The notes under the pieces are model-generated. The model was given only the letters and a program-made list of their open reading frames with translations. It was not told where the DNA came from and searched no databases. Position numbers and translations under genes: made by a program. DNA of 64,000 bases, from assembly GCA_035326105.1 (NCBI GenBank), contig DAOKYO010000002.1, positions 660,315 to 724,314 on the forward strand, given 5' to 3'. Positions 17,734 through 25,072 of the stretch are shown piece by piece. Source of the stretch: Bacilli bacterium (lineage in GTDB: Bacteria > Bacillota_I > Bacilli_A > RFN20 > CAG-826). Position 1 is the stretch's first letter, and every line of letters begins with the position of its first letter.

Positions 17734-18906
17734 CTAATTCACTCCTTCAAGCTGATTGATGAATGGTCCCGGGAGCAATTCCTCATTGCTCGCCCGGCGA
17801 TTTTTGACGTAAAACATCTCCGTGACCGGATCAATATATAACTTATCAAGGTAAGTAACCCGCCAATCTGGTTTTGTTCCCTGCGTATCATATCCGTGGT
17901 ATATCATCCAGTAATCACCGGCATCATCCATAGCGATACCATTGTGTCCAACTCCCATGGCGCCTTGTATCGAGGGAGCTACAACTGTATCTCCCCTTTT
18001 CGGGCCAAACATATTTCTTCCTTTGGAATCAAGGTATGGTCCTGATATTTTGTCACTTTTTGCTATGACAACGTTATAGGTGGAATTGACTCCGCTACAG
18101 CAAGTACCCGTGGAAAGAAATAAATAATAGTAACCATTGTACTTAAGAATCAATGAAGCTTCGTAATTATTCATTTCAAACAATTCGTATCCAGCAAGAG
18201 CAACTTTGTTTTCTTTTTGATATTCGACGCCATTTTGAAGCCCCAGTCCATCGCTTGTTAATTCTATAAGTGAGATAAGTCCTCCGTAGCTGCCAAACAC
18301 CATATAGACTTTGCCATCGTCAACTAACACATGAGGGTCAATCGAGTTGGTAACGCCGATTTCTTCGCTGTTAAACAATTTTCCATAATGGGTAAAGGGG
18401 CCATAAGGAGTTTCGCTGCGGGCAACGCCAATTCCGGGGTTGCCATCGCCACCGGTTGATAAACTATAGTATAGGTTGTAGTAATTTCCGATTTTCGCCA
18501 CGGTCGGAGCCCAAACTCCAGCTCCGCTTGTTCCCCAATTCGGTGTGTAGTCGGCAAACGAATCCGCTTTGTAAGTCCAATTAACCAAATCGATGCTTTC
18601 ATAAATTGGCCCGCGTTTAAAAACCGACCCTATAGTTCCATCGATAAAAACATCCGACTGCGTGGTATACATATAATACATAAGCGTATTTTCATCTCGG
18701 ATTACATATGGATCGGCTAGATAGGTTTCCTTTTTTTGACCATTATAAAGAGGGTAAATTGGATTCTCATAAAAATTGTTTGTGCTGACTATTTCACTAT
18801 CGCTTGATGGTTCGCTGCTTGAAGACGAACTGCCTGTCGGTGTTGAACAACCGATAAGCAAATTAGTTAGTAAAAGTGTGCTGAGAATTTTACTTAAAGA
18901 TTTCAT
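17734..18906 (-). CDS. GH43 lipoprotein, putative arabinanase-type hydrolase (copy 2)
   Basis: Second surface GH43, paralogous to the gene 2 bases downstream. Lipobox LLIGC (Cys20), a short Ser-rich linker, then the propeller with LADPYVIRDE (catalytic base Asp), SIDPHVLVDDGKVYM (second Asp), NYEASLILKYNGYYYLF (acid Glu) and GVGHNGIAMDDAGDYWMIYHGYD. It also has the STGTCCSGVNSTY Cys pair. Both copies keep all catalytic positions but differ in the loops around them, which suggests complementary specificity rather than simple dosage. An AAGGAG site precedes the start. Confidence 0.85.
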   Translation of the reverse strand: MKSLSKILSTLLLTNLLIGCSTPTGSSSSSSEPSSDSEIVSTNNFYENPIYPLYNGQKKETYLADPYVIRDENTLMYYMYTTQSDVFIDGTIGSVFKRGPIYESIDLVNWTYKADSFADYTPNWGTSGAGVWAPTVAKIGNYYNLYYSLSTGGDGNPGIGVARSETPYGPFTHYGKLFNSEEIGVTNSIDPHVLVDDGKVYMVFGSYGGLISLIELTSDGLGLQNGVEYQKENKVALAGYELFEMNNYEASLILKYNGYYYLFLSTGTCCSGVNSTYNVVIAKSDKISGPYLDSKGRNMFGPKRGDTVVAPSIQGAMGVGHNGIAMDDAGDYWMIYHGYDTQGTKPDWRVTYLDKLYIDPVTEMFYVKNRRASNEELLPGPFINQLEGVN

Positions 18907-18924
18907 AATGGCTCCTTATTTTTG

Positions 18925-19851
18925 TTATCGAACAAAGTCGCTATCTAGTAATGCGCTAGCAAATAGGTGCCCCAATTTTATTTCACTTGCACTATCGAAA
19001 TGATAGATATCGCCACCAATCGTCGGTTCATTCATAAATTCAAGTTTGTTGGCGATGGTATCGACATAAACGTTATTCTCGTCTTCATTAGCAACTTCTT
19101 GCTTTTGGGCATTAATTGTTTGATATTGAGCCCACGCTGACGAATTACTAATACCTGCATCAATAAATCCAATTCCCTTGCTAGAAGCATAATAGCCAAA
19201 TTCCGATCGTAAATCACTAATAAAATGACGAAGATTTGCGCCATAATTTTCCGCTTGCGAGCTATTGGAGTCGTCCTCACCTTGCATAAAGCAAATTGCC
19301 TTAATCTCTGGATAGAGATCTAGATTTTCAAGTTTAGTTAAACTGGCATTGACATGGCTTACTAAGCCGGCGTAGCAATCGCCTGTTCTTCCGGAACTAG
19401 GCGAAGCCCAGTTGTTATACAGTGAGGTCGCGCCTACGGCATACTTCACGAGATAGACCGGTCCGTCATTAAGCGCTAACCCGTTTAAATGCTCCGCCAA
19501 TCCGACTTCCGGCCCAAATTGCTCGGTTGTGGTTCCTTGACCAACTTTGGTCTTAACAAATTCGCCTCCGGAATGATTGCTATGTCGATTGCTATCGTAA
19601 TTAATTAAAACTCCATCAAAGCCGCTGATGTATTGCTGAACAACGTCTTCCCCAAAATGTCTTGATAAAAAACGAATCCAAGATTGACCCTCCATATTGG
19701 ATTGTCCGGCTAAAATGACGACTTGAACCTTATTTAAATTATTGCTCATAGATTCACTGCTTTCCGTGCTGGTTGTAGCGGGTGAATTATTGCTACAAGC
19801 GGTCACCAATAGCAATAGTATTCCCAAAATAGCGTGCTTTCTTGTTTTCAT
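18925..19851 (-). CDS. lipoprotein carbohydrate acetylesterase, SASA/CE6-like
   Basis: Probable O-acetyl-esterase that removes acetyl groups from plant polysaccharide at the cell surface so that the GH43 enzymes can act. Lipobox LLVTAC (Cys at about 19), short Ser/Thr linker, then the SGNH-type domain with the family nucleophile motif VILAGQSNMEGQ (Ser at about 52), a middle block CFMQGEDDSN (typical QGEsD), and DIYHFDSASEIKLG near the end providing the catalytic Asp/His. It is the first gene of the eleven-gene operon, 66 bases from lacI's side of the divergent control region, with an AAAGGA site before the ATG. Confidence 0.82.
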   Translation of the reverse strand: MKTRKHAILGILLLLVTACSNNSPATTSTESSESMSNNLNKVQVVILAGQSNMEGQSWIRFLSRHFGEDVVQQYISGFDGVLINYDSNRHSNHSGGEFVKTKVGQGTTTEQFGPEVGLAEHLNGLALNDGPVYLVKYAVGATSLYNNWASPSSGRTGDCYAGLVSHVNASLTKLENLDLYPEIKAICFMQGEDDSNSSQAENYGANLRHFISDLRSEFGYYASSKGIGFIDAGISNSSAWAQYQTINAQKQEVANEDENNVYVDTIANKLEFMNEPTIGGDIYHFDSASEIKLGHLFASALLDSDFVR

Positions 19852-19872
19852 GATCGGTCCTTTTACATTTTT

Positions 19873-19901
19873 AGAATAAACCGCTTTAACGTTAAAGTAA
19901 A
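19873..19901 (-). promoter_or_regulatory. promoter of the glycan operon with LacI-type operator in the spacer
   Basis: On the minus strand TTTACT (plus 19896-19901) and TATTCT (plus 19873-19878) are 17 bases apart. The spacer holds the perfect 14-bp palindrome CTTTAACGTTAAAG (19884-19897), with the central CG typical of LacI-family operators. Binding there would block RNA polymerase directly. The adjacent divergent gene encodes a LacI-family protein, the obvious ligand-controlled repressor. Confidence 0.72.
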
Positions 19902-19960
19902 GCGCTTTTTTGCAACTTTTTTCAATCTTTTGAAGAAATTATATCTATTTAATATTTATT

Positions 19961-19969
19961 TGCTAAAAT
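19961..19969 (+). promoter_or_regulatory. extended -10 element of lacI-type gene
   Basis: TGC followed by TAAAAT (19964-19969) ends 9 bases before the lacI ATG. If used, the transcript would start at or near the start codon. AAAGG between them could still serve as a weak ribosome site if transcription starts further upstream. Confidence 0.4.
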
Positions 19970-19978
19970 AAAGGCAAT

Positions 19979-20950
19979 ATGACAAATGTTTCATTAAAAG
20001 ATTTAGCTCGGCAACTCGGCTTATCCGTCACGGCAGTATCAAAAGCACTTAACGATGCAGAAGATATCAGTGAACCAACCAAAGAAGCGGTTAAAAAATT
20101 AGCCGCCGAATTGGGCTACGTTCCTAATAGATTAGCATTGTCTTTAAAGCGTGGAACCACGAAGACAATCGCGGTTGTAATCAATGATTTTCGTAATCCG
20201 TACTTTGCCGCGCTCTGCGATATCGCGATTAAAAAAATTAACGCTAAAGGTTACCAGGCGAATTTCTTTTTTACCAATAAACACTTGGTTGCCTTAGATG
20301 ACATTTATGAAATATTAAATAATAAATGTATCTCTATTCTTTCTTTCGTGGAACCAACTGACGAGGTGGCAGACTTTACGATGAAACGGAATTTGCCTTT
20401 CTTTCTTGTCGGAATCAATAGCCCCAGTCCCCAGATTAATTCTATCTATACCGATGACTATGAAGGAGGGAAACAGGTTGGAGAGTACTTTGTGAAAAAC
20501 AATTACAAAAAAGGTCTTTTCCTAACCAATTCCTTTAGTGAAACCAGCTATCGCCGGTATAGTGGTTTTAGCGATGTTCTGGCCCATCACAAGAAGAACG
20601 TTAATATTATCCCTTTTTCCGGCGTAAGCGATGATGAGATTATCAAGAGTTCATTGGCTACGATAAAACTTAATAAGTACGACTTTGTTTTCTGCTTTAG
20701 TGACTATCTTGCCATTATTCTTAAACGAGCTTTAAAAACAATTAATTATCACGAAAAAATTATGATTTTTGGCTATGATAATTTAAATAAGTACTATCAA
20801 ATTATCGAAAAGATCAATAGTGTTTCCGCTGATTACGAGGAAATTATCGAATTTACAGTTGACGAAATTATTTCCTATGCAAATAAGTCGCGAAATGAAC
20901 AGATAAATATCAATAAAGTTTTTCCGACTTCAATTGTTTTTGAAAACTAA
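19979..20950 (+). CDS. LacI-family transcriptional regulator of the glycan locus
   Basis: Sugar-responsive DNA-binding repressor. Residues 3-50 form the LacI helix-turn-helix and hinge (VSLKDLARQLGLSVTAVSKA, then LGYVPNRLALSLKRG), the remaining ~260 residues the periplasmic-binding-protein-like sensor domain starting TIAVVINDFRNPYFA. Length 323 is slightly below the usual 330-340. It is transcribed away from the operon it most likely controls, with a matching palindrome in the operon promoter 82 bases from its own start. No other copy of that exact palindrome was seen in the window. Confidence 0.92.
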   Translation: MTNVSLKDLARQLGLSVTAVSKALNDAEDISEPTKEAVKKLAAELGYVPNRLALSLKRGTTKTIAVVINDFRNPYFAALCDIAIKKINAKGYQANFFFTNKHLVALDDIYEILNNKCISILSFVEPTDEVADFTMKRNLPFFLVGINSPSPQINSIYTDDYEGGKQVGEYFVKNNYKKGLFLTNSFSETSYRRYSGFSDVLAHHKKNVNIIPFSGVSDDEIIKSSLATIKLNKYDFVFCFSDYLAIILKRALKTINYHEKIMIFGYDNLNKYYQIIEKINSVSADYEEIIEFTVDEIISYANKSRNEQININKVFPTSIVFEN

Positions 20951-21189
20951 AAAAATAATAGTTTTTCGTTTTTAATTTATGCAAAAATTATTGATTGTTA
21001 TTAAAATCTATTTTTAACTTTTTCTAAATGGTTAAATCGCAATTATTAACTTAAAGATGTATTTTGCAAGCAATGACATGATTTAATCATCGCGCTTTCA
21101 ATAGAGTCTTTCTCATGCATTTCCTATGCAATCATAGGCAACAAGATATTCTACAACCGCGACTTGAAAGTAATATTCTTGATGTTAAA
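20951..21189. other. AT-rich gap, no gene seen
   Basis: Between lacI and the nuclease remnant. AT-rich, with several short T- and A-runs; no convincing terminator, promoter or open frame. Confidence 0.4.
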
Positions 21190-21663
21190 TCAATTATACT
21201 TTTTCTTCAACCATCCCAATAATTTGGCAGAATCAAAAATTTCCAGTTCTTTCTTAAAATAATCAATTATTGTTTTGCCAGTTATCATTACAATTGGATG
21301 TCCATCTTCTAGTATTTCTTTAAATGCAGCCTCACCAATATATGAAGTAGTAACAATAATCCCGAATTGCGTATCTTTTATTCTTGATATAACTCTAGAA
21401 GTGTCATGCACGCCTAACCCAGAATCAACTGCATAGCATTTTGCTTGAATAAAGAAATCAACAAGAACTTTGTTTTCGGAAGATTTAAATAATTGATACT
21501 GACCGATACCATCATAGCCACCATCTTTATATGGTCTTGTCGTTTCAATATCAACAACACAATCATCTAAACCCATTACCACATTATTTGCAAATGGCTC
21601 GAAAGAATAAAGTAAATACAAAAAAAGATGACCGAAGTCATCTATTTCAGCAATTACGAATCG
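21190..21663 (-). pseudogene. C-terminal remnant of a restriction endonuclease (PD-(D/E)XK fold)
   Basis: The frame is open from a stop at 21664-21666 to 21190 and contains the C-terminal nuclease part of a restriction-enzyme family: DIETTRPYKDGGYDGIG, then VDFFIQAKCY (the core acidic/Q-x-K motif), VHDTSRVISRIKDTQFGIIVTTSYIGEAAFKEI and EDGHPIVMITGKTIIDYF. The N-terminal DNA-recognition part is absent. No ATG precedes the conserved region; only a TTG at 21619-21621, without a ribosome site and inside a terminator hairpin, could start it. It abuts the 3' side of tRNA-Ala. I read it as a broken, horizontally acquired gene. A short TTG-started 143-residue product cannot be excluded. Confidence 0.65.
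21621..21642 (-). terminator. terminator downstream of tRNA-Ala
   Basis: On the minus strand GATGAC and GTCATC close a TTCG tetraloop and are followed by six T. It lies about 90 bases past the tRNA and overlaps the 5' part of the restriction-enzyme remnant. Confidence 0.7.
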
Positions 21664-21731
21664 TTATTTTAACGCCACGCATCTGTCGATTAATAATACT
21701 GCAACAAGCGTAGTGAAACTTTGAATAAATT

Positions 21732-21807
21732 TGGTGGAGCTGACGGGGATCGAACCCGCTACCTCTTCCATGCCATGGAAGCGCTCTCCCAGATGAGCTA
21801 CAGCCCC
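21732..21807 (-). tRNA. tRNA-Ala(GGC)
   Basis: 76 bases with encoded CCA. Acceptor GGGGCTG pairs with CAGCTCC (one G-U), D arm GCTC/GAGC, anticodon stem CTTCC/GGAAG around loop ATGGCAT giving anticodon GGC, and T arm GCGGG-TTCGATC-CCCGT. It has its own strong promoter and terminator. Genome remnants of a restriction system lie just past its 3' end. Confidence 0.95.
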
Positions 21808-21841
21808 AAAATGGTTCTTTGCAAAACAAGTTTGCTTTACT

Positions 21842-21870
21842 ATGATATGCAAAACATGGTTTTTTGTCAA
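21842..21870 (-). promoter_or_regulatory. promoter of tRNA-Ala
   Basis: Minus strand TTGACA (plus 21865-21870), 17-base spacer, TATCAT (plus 21842-21847), 34 bases before the mature tRNA 5' end. Confidence 0.8.
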
Positions 21871-21889
21871 TTAAAAATCGCGTTAAATA

Positions 21890-21918
21890 AAAGAAAAAGC
21901 CAATATTTCTATTGGCTT
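21890..21918 (-). terminator. terminator of the XRE regulator gene
   Basis: AAGCCAATA (21897-21905) pairs with TATTGGCTT (21910-21918) around a 4-base loop; on the minus strand a T-rich run follows. The stem overlaps the stop codon of the upstream gene by two bases. Confidence 0.75.
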
Positions 21919-22615
21919 AATCTATGCTATAAGTTCTAGCAATTCCGACAACCGAATAATAAATCGGTATTGTGATAAATAACGCCCAGGTTGGATGCCA
22001 AATATCCCATTTAACACCGATAAATAGATAGATGAATGCAATTAAAACCGGGTAGGCAAAATGTGAGGCATTCTTCATTTTAATCGCGCTCAATAGTGAC
22101 TCGATTACTGGAATTAAAATAAATAATGTCCAATAAACGCGCCAGCCTTCTCCATGAGGCAAAAAGAATCCAAGAACAATGTAAGCAATGGTAATTACAA
22201 ATACATTGATTGAGGATATGATGGCAAATGTTTTGCCAAAACGCAAACGTCTTTTTAGCGATTTACCCGATGTATCGACATGAACCATTTTGCTTTTGCC
22301 ACCCACACTTGCATAAGCATATGCACTTGAAGACTCCTCTTCATCAGTATTGTCATCATCGCTTTTATCTTCCTGATGAGTACGAACATCCTGGGCGATT
22401 TCTTCTTCACTAGCATCAGTTTTCAATAATTCATCGAGTGAGACTCCATATATTTTTGCTAGACAAATTAAATTATCCGTATCCGGAGAGGCTTCGGCTC
22501 TTTCCCATTTGCTTACTGCTTGCCGGGAAAGGCCGAGTTTAGCCGCTAATTCTTCCTGCGATAAGTTATTTTTCTTTCTTAAGTCTACTAAGCGATTGGC
22601 AATCTCGATATTCAT
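21917..22615 (-). CDS. XRE-family regulator with C-terminal membrane segments
   Basis: Membrane-tethered transcription regulator. Residues 4-58 form a Cro/CI-type helix-turn-helix (LVDLRKKNNLSQEELAAKLG, then SRQAVSKWERAEASPD), a charged Asp/Glu-rich linker follows (about 65-95), and the last ~110 residues hold four hydrophobic segments (starting FAIISSINVFVITIAYIVLG), so DNA binding is probably coupled to a membrane signal. The frame is open 81 bases further (22696), but the ATG at 22613-22615 has a GAGGAGG site at good spacing and begins the domain precisely (MNIEIANRLVDL), so I take it: 232 residues. The signal sensed is unknown. Confidence 0.85.
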   Translation of the reverse strand: MNIEIANRLVDLRKKNNLSQEELAAKLGLSRQAVSKWERAEASPDTDNLICLAKIYGVSLDELLKTDASEEEIAQDVRTHQEDKSDDDNTDEEESSSAYAYASVGGKSKMVHVDTSGKSLKRRLRFGKTFAIISSINVFVITIAYIVLGFFLPHGEGWRVYWTLFILIPVIESLLSAIKMKNASHFAYPVLIAFIYLFIGVKWDIWHPTWALFITIPIYYSVVGIARTYSID

Positions 22616-22660
22616 AATCTTGCCTCCTCTATCTAGGTTCATAATAAATGGTTTTAGGGC

Positions 22661-22707
22661 GGTTGCACTACCAACTTTAGTTAGAAATTTCCGCAACTTA
22701 TGGTTGC
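22661..22707 (-). promoter_or_regulatory. two GGTTGCA inverted-repeat elements before the XRE gene
   Basis: GTTG-CACTAC-CAAC at about 22662-22675 and GCAAC-TTATG-GTTGC at 22693-22707 are two small inverted repeats sharing GGTTGCA, in the upstream region of the XRE regulator. They could be autoregulatory operators. No clear -35/-10 pair was identified between 22616 and 22865. Confidence 0.35.
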
Positions 22708-22865
22708 AAATAATAAAAATAGGCTTGATTTAACTTACTGATAGTATAAATGAAGAAATAGGCATTGTCATAAAAAGCCTCTTATTTTTTTATATTTTTA
22801 TAAATTGTTTCTTGACCAACTCTATTGAAATAAGGATTTTAAAAGAGAATCTGGGTTTTTTAAAA

Positions 22866-22897
22866 GAAAAAAAGTGGTTTTGTACTGCCACTTTTTA
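22866..22897 (-). terminator. terminator of tRNA-Arg
   Basis: AAAAAGTGG and CCACTTTTT form a stem around a 9-base loop (22870-22896), followed on the minus strand by more T. Symmetric, so it may act in both directions. Confidence 0.7.
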
Positions 22898-22907
22898 GCG
22901 TTCAAAT

Positions 22908-22983
22908 TGGCGCGCCGAGAGGGAATTGAACCTTCGGCCTACCGCTTAGGAGGCGGTCGCTCTATCCGCTGAGCTATCGGCGC
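22908..22983 (-). tRNA. tRNA-Arg(CCT)
   Basis: 76 bases with encoded CCA. Acceptor GCGCCGA pairs with TCGGCGC, anticodon stem ACCGC/GCGGT around loop CTCCTAA gives anticodon CCT (reads AGG), and the T arm contains GGTTCAATTCC. It lies 47 bases past the stop of the small orphan gene on the same strand and may be read with it. Confidence 0.95.
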
Positions 22984-23030
22984 TTAGCGATAATATTCTA
23001 GCGCGTAATAGCACTTTATGCCACGACAAA

Positions 23031-23273
23031 TTATTTTTTGTAACAACCACCATTGTTTGCACGCCATTCATCATAAGTAAGGGCCAAATCAAAATGGGCT
23101 TTTTCATAACGATAAAGAGCATGCAGCATATTATCGAGAAATGTATCCTCATGAAACTTATCCCGTCCGACCACATTTATAATTCTTTCCGCTCCATCTT
23201 CAAGTATATGATCATAAATATTATCAATGACATCCTGCGACAATTCCTTGCCGACATAAACTGAGTAATCCAT
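23031..23273 (-). CDS. small hypothetical protein (80 residues)
   Basis: Acidic, soluble protein of 80 residues with no signal or membrane segment: MDYSVYVGKEL, helix-like stretches and a conserved-looking ALTYDEWRANNGG near the end. I do not recognise the family. It is believable as a gene because it has a full AGGAGG ribosome site 8 bases before an ATG and codon use like its neighbours. Upstream lies a divergent HAD phosphatase gene; downstream is tRNA-Arg. Confidence 0.65.
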   Translation of the reverse strand: MDYSVYVGKELSQDVIDNIYDHILEDGAERIINVVGRDKFHEDTFLDNMLHALYRYEKAHFDLALTYDEWRANNGGCYKK

Positions 23274-23370
23274 ATTGTTATTTCCTCCTATCCTAAATAT
23301 AAAGTAAAGTAATATTTTTTGTCATTTATAACGCTTTGTCTAAATATGTGTCAAAATATAATTTTTATTG

Positions 23371-23398
23371 TTGGAATGCGAATATTTTTCTATATAAT
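23371..23398 (+). promoter_or_regulatory. promoter of the HAD phosphatase gene
   Basis: TTGGAA (23371-23376), 16-base spacer, TATAAT (23393-23398), 26 bases before the ATG. Confidence 0.65.
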
Positions 23399-23424
23399 AA
23401 AAATAAGTGTGGATGGTAATATAA

Positions 23425-24267
23425 ATGAAAATTCGAAAACCGTGTTCCTTAAAATCAGTTAATTTATCTTCTATTGACGCTATTTTTTGCGACATTGATG
23501 GAACGATTGCTGATGGAAACGGTGTTATTCCTTTAGAGGTAATTGACCGCCTCAAAGAAATAAAAAATCACGTTCGCTTTTATCTTATCAGTGGTCGCTA
23601 TCCCGGAGCGATAAGGCCAATCAGCGAAAAGCTTGAGCTCACGACTCCTCTGATTTCCCTTAACGGAGCCCTCGTCGTTGAACAAAACGGGAATGTACTC
23701 CATGAAGCCGTACTGCCTAATGCTTTGGCATTAAAAGTCGCGGCGGAGTTGACCTACAATCATCCCGATGTGGGACTCATTATCTATACGAGTACTGACT
23801 GGTTGACGTTAACTCCGAATAATATATATGTTATAAATGAGCAGGAAATCGTCCAGGGAAAGGCCAAGCCAATTAGTAATATCTTTGAACTATCTTCTCA
23901 GTCAATAATCAAACTTCTTTTCCTAGCCAAACCCGAGACTATTCAACAACTTGAATCATATGTCGGTGAGAATTATCCGGAATTTGGTTCTATTATATCA
24001 AAGCCTTACTTTCTTGAACTACTTTCGCCCTTTGTCAATAAAGGACGCGCCCTATATGAAGTTGCTGAAGAAAATAATATTTGCCTGGAACGGGCGATGT
24101 GCATCGGCGATGGTGTCGCCGATTTACCGATGTTTGATATCGCCTACTTTAAGGTGGCTCCCGAAAACGCTGATTCTTCGGTTAAAAAAGTTGCCAACAT
24201 TATTGTCCCTTCAGTTAATGAAGGGGGCATCAAGGAATTGATTGATCACTTGTTGTCTACTAAATAA
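23425..24267 (+). CDS. Cof-type HAD-superfamily hydrolase
   Basis: Predicted cytoplasmic sugar-phosphate or nucleotide phosphatase. Motif I is FCDIDGTIADG (nucleophile and acid Asp at about residues 20 and 22), motif II ISGRYP supplies the Ser, Lys in the SIIKLLF region fits motif III, and GDGVADLPMFDIA is the Mg2+-binding motif IV. The C2-type cap lies between motifs II and III, as in the Cof subgroup. Length 280 is normal. Transcribed alone from a clear promoter to a clear terminator. Substrate cannot be predicted. Confidence 0.9.
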   Translation: MKIRKPCSLKSVNLSSIDAIFCDIDGTIADGNGVIPLEVIDRLKEIKNHVRFYLISGRYPGAIRPISEKLELTTPLISLNGALVVEQNGNVLHEAVLPNALALKVAAELTYNHPDVGLIIYTSTDWLTLTPNNIYVINEQEIVQGKAKPISNIFELSSQSIIKLLFLAKPETIQQLESYVGENYPEFGSIISKPYFLELLSPFVNKGRALYEVAEENNICLERAMCIGDGVADLPMFDIAYFKVAPENADSSVKKVANIIVPSVNEGGIKELIDHLLSTK

Positions 24268-24296
24268 AAATGGTTCATAGCGAACCATTTTTTATT
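24266..24296. terminator. bidirectional terminator
   Basis: AATGGTTC and GAACCATT close a short ATAGC-type loop (about 24269-24290), flanked by A-run and T-run, between the converging HAD and VOC genes. Confidence 0.75.
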
Positions 24297-24301
24297 AGTC
24301 A

Positions 24302-24685
24302 TCACCAAATAACAAAACAGAACGGATGACCCTCCGGATCGAGAAGGGTTACCCAATCATCGCCACCAAATTGCTCAACCGTAAGTTTAGCACCCAGTGA
24401 TAATGCCTTAGTAACTGCCAGTTTGAGTGCATCTTGATTTTTAACTTTAAAATCAAGATGCATCATCATCTGCGGTTTTCCCTTTTGATCAGGCCAGACA
24501 GGAGGAATATAGTCTTCATTATATTGAAATGCCAGTTTTATCACTCCATCGCCAGAGATAATATCTCTCCATTCTTCACCCTCGTTATATCGGGGCTTGT
24601 AATCCAGCAAAGCGGCATAAAACCGACTCAGTGTTTTTGGACTCTTACACTCTAAAATAACCGCATCAAACTCAATTTCACCCAT
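24302..24685 (-). CDS. VOC/glyoxalase-like fold protein
   Basis: Small protein of the vicinal-oxygen-chelate superfamily (Glyoxalase_6-like): two beta-alpha-beta modules, FDAVILECKSPKTLSRFYAALL at the start and HLDFKVKNQDALKLAVTKA in the middle, closing with WVTLLDPEGHPFCFV. The WVT-LLDPEGHPFC segment is the family's most conserved block. Reaction unknown. The frame is open to an ATG 18 bases further up (24703), but the AAAGGA ribosome site falls between the two ATGs, so I choose 24685, giving 127 residues. Confidence 0.85.
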   Translation of the reverse strand: MGEIEFDAVILECKSPKTLSRFYAALLDYKPRYNEGEEWRDIISGDGVIKLAFQYNEDYIPPVWPDQKGKPQMMMHLDFKVKNQDALKLAVTKALSLGAKLTVEQFGGDDWVTLLDPEGHPFCFVIW

Positions 24686-25072
24686 TAATTCATATCCTTT
24701 CATATTTATTCATAATATAGCATATTAATTATCAAACGCTTTATTTTATGAAGAAATAATCGTTGGGTGCTTTTTTAGATAGTATTAGTTTAAAACTTGT
24801 TTTCCACCCATATATGGCAAAGCAATAATAATTAATAAAATGAAGAAGATATTATTAGATTTAGGGACATCAAAAACGCCGGCCAAAGGAATAAAAAGTA
24901 ATCCCATTATAGATTTAGTCTCTGCCAAGGTAAAAAAACTTGAGCACGAAGCCGGCGATTTTACTAACACGAATCATATTTGTAGCATATTTTTTCATTA
25001 TTTTATCTTATAGATAACAAGTATTATATTGCTTATTATATTAGATATATTGCTTTATTAAGCATTATATTG
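24686..25072. other. AT-rich gap with decayed-looking short frames
   Basis: 387 bases without a convincing gene. A GTG-started minus-strand frame (24785-24970) encodes a hydrophobic 61-residue peptide (GLLFIPLAGVFDVP, FFILLIIIALPYMGG) that could be the tail of a lost membrane protein, but it has no ribosome site. A plus-strand frame from 24841 overlaps it. Composition matches the AT-rich hipBA block that follows. Confidence 0.35.

Noticed and set aside
24785..24970. GTG-started 61-residue hydrophobic frame on the minus strand
   Set aside because: No ribosome site, AT-rich decayed region and overlap with an equally poor plus-strand frame. Mentioned only as part of the gap.
24841..25014. Plus-strand ATG frame of 57 residues (MKKILLDLGTS start)
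   Set aside because: No ribosome site or recognisable family, and overlaps the other weak frame; probably chance.
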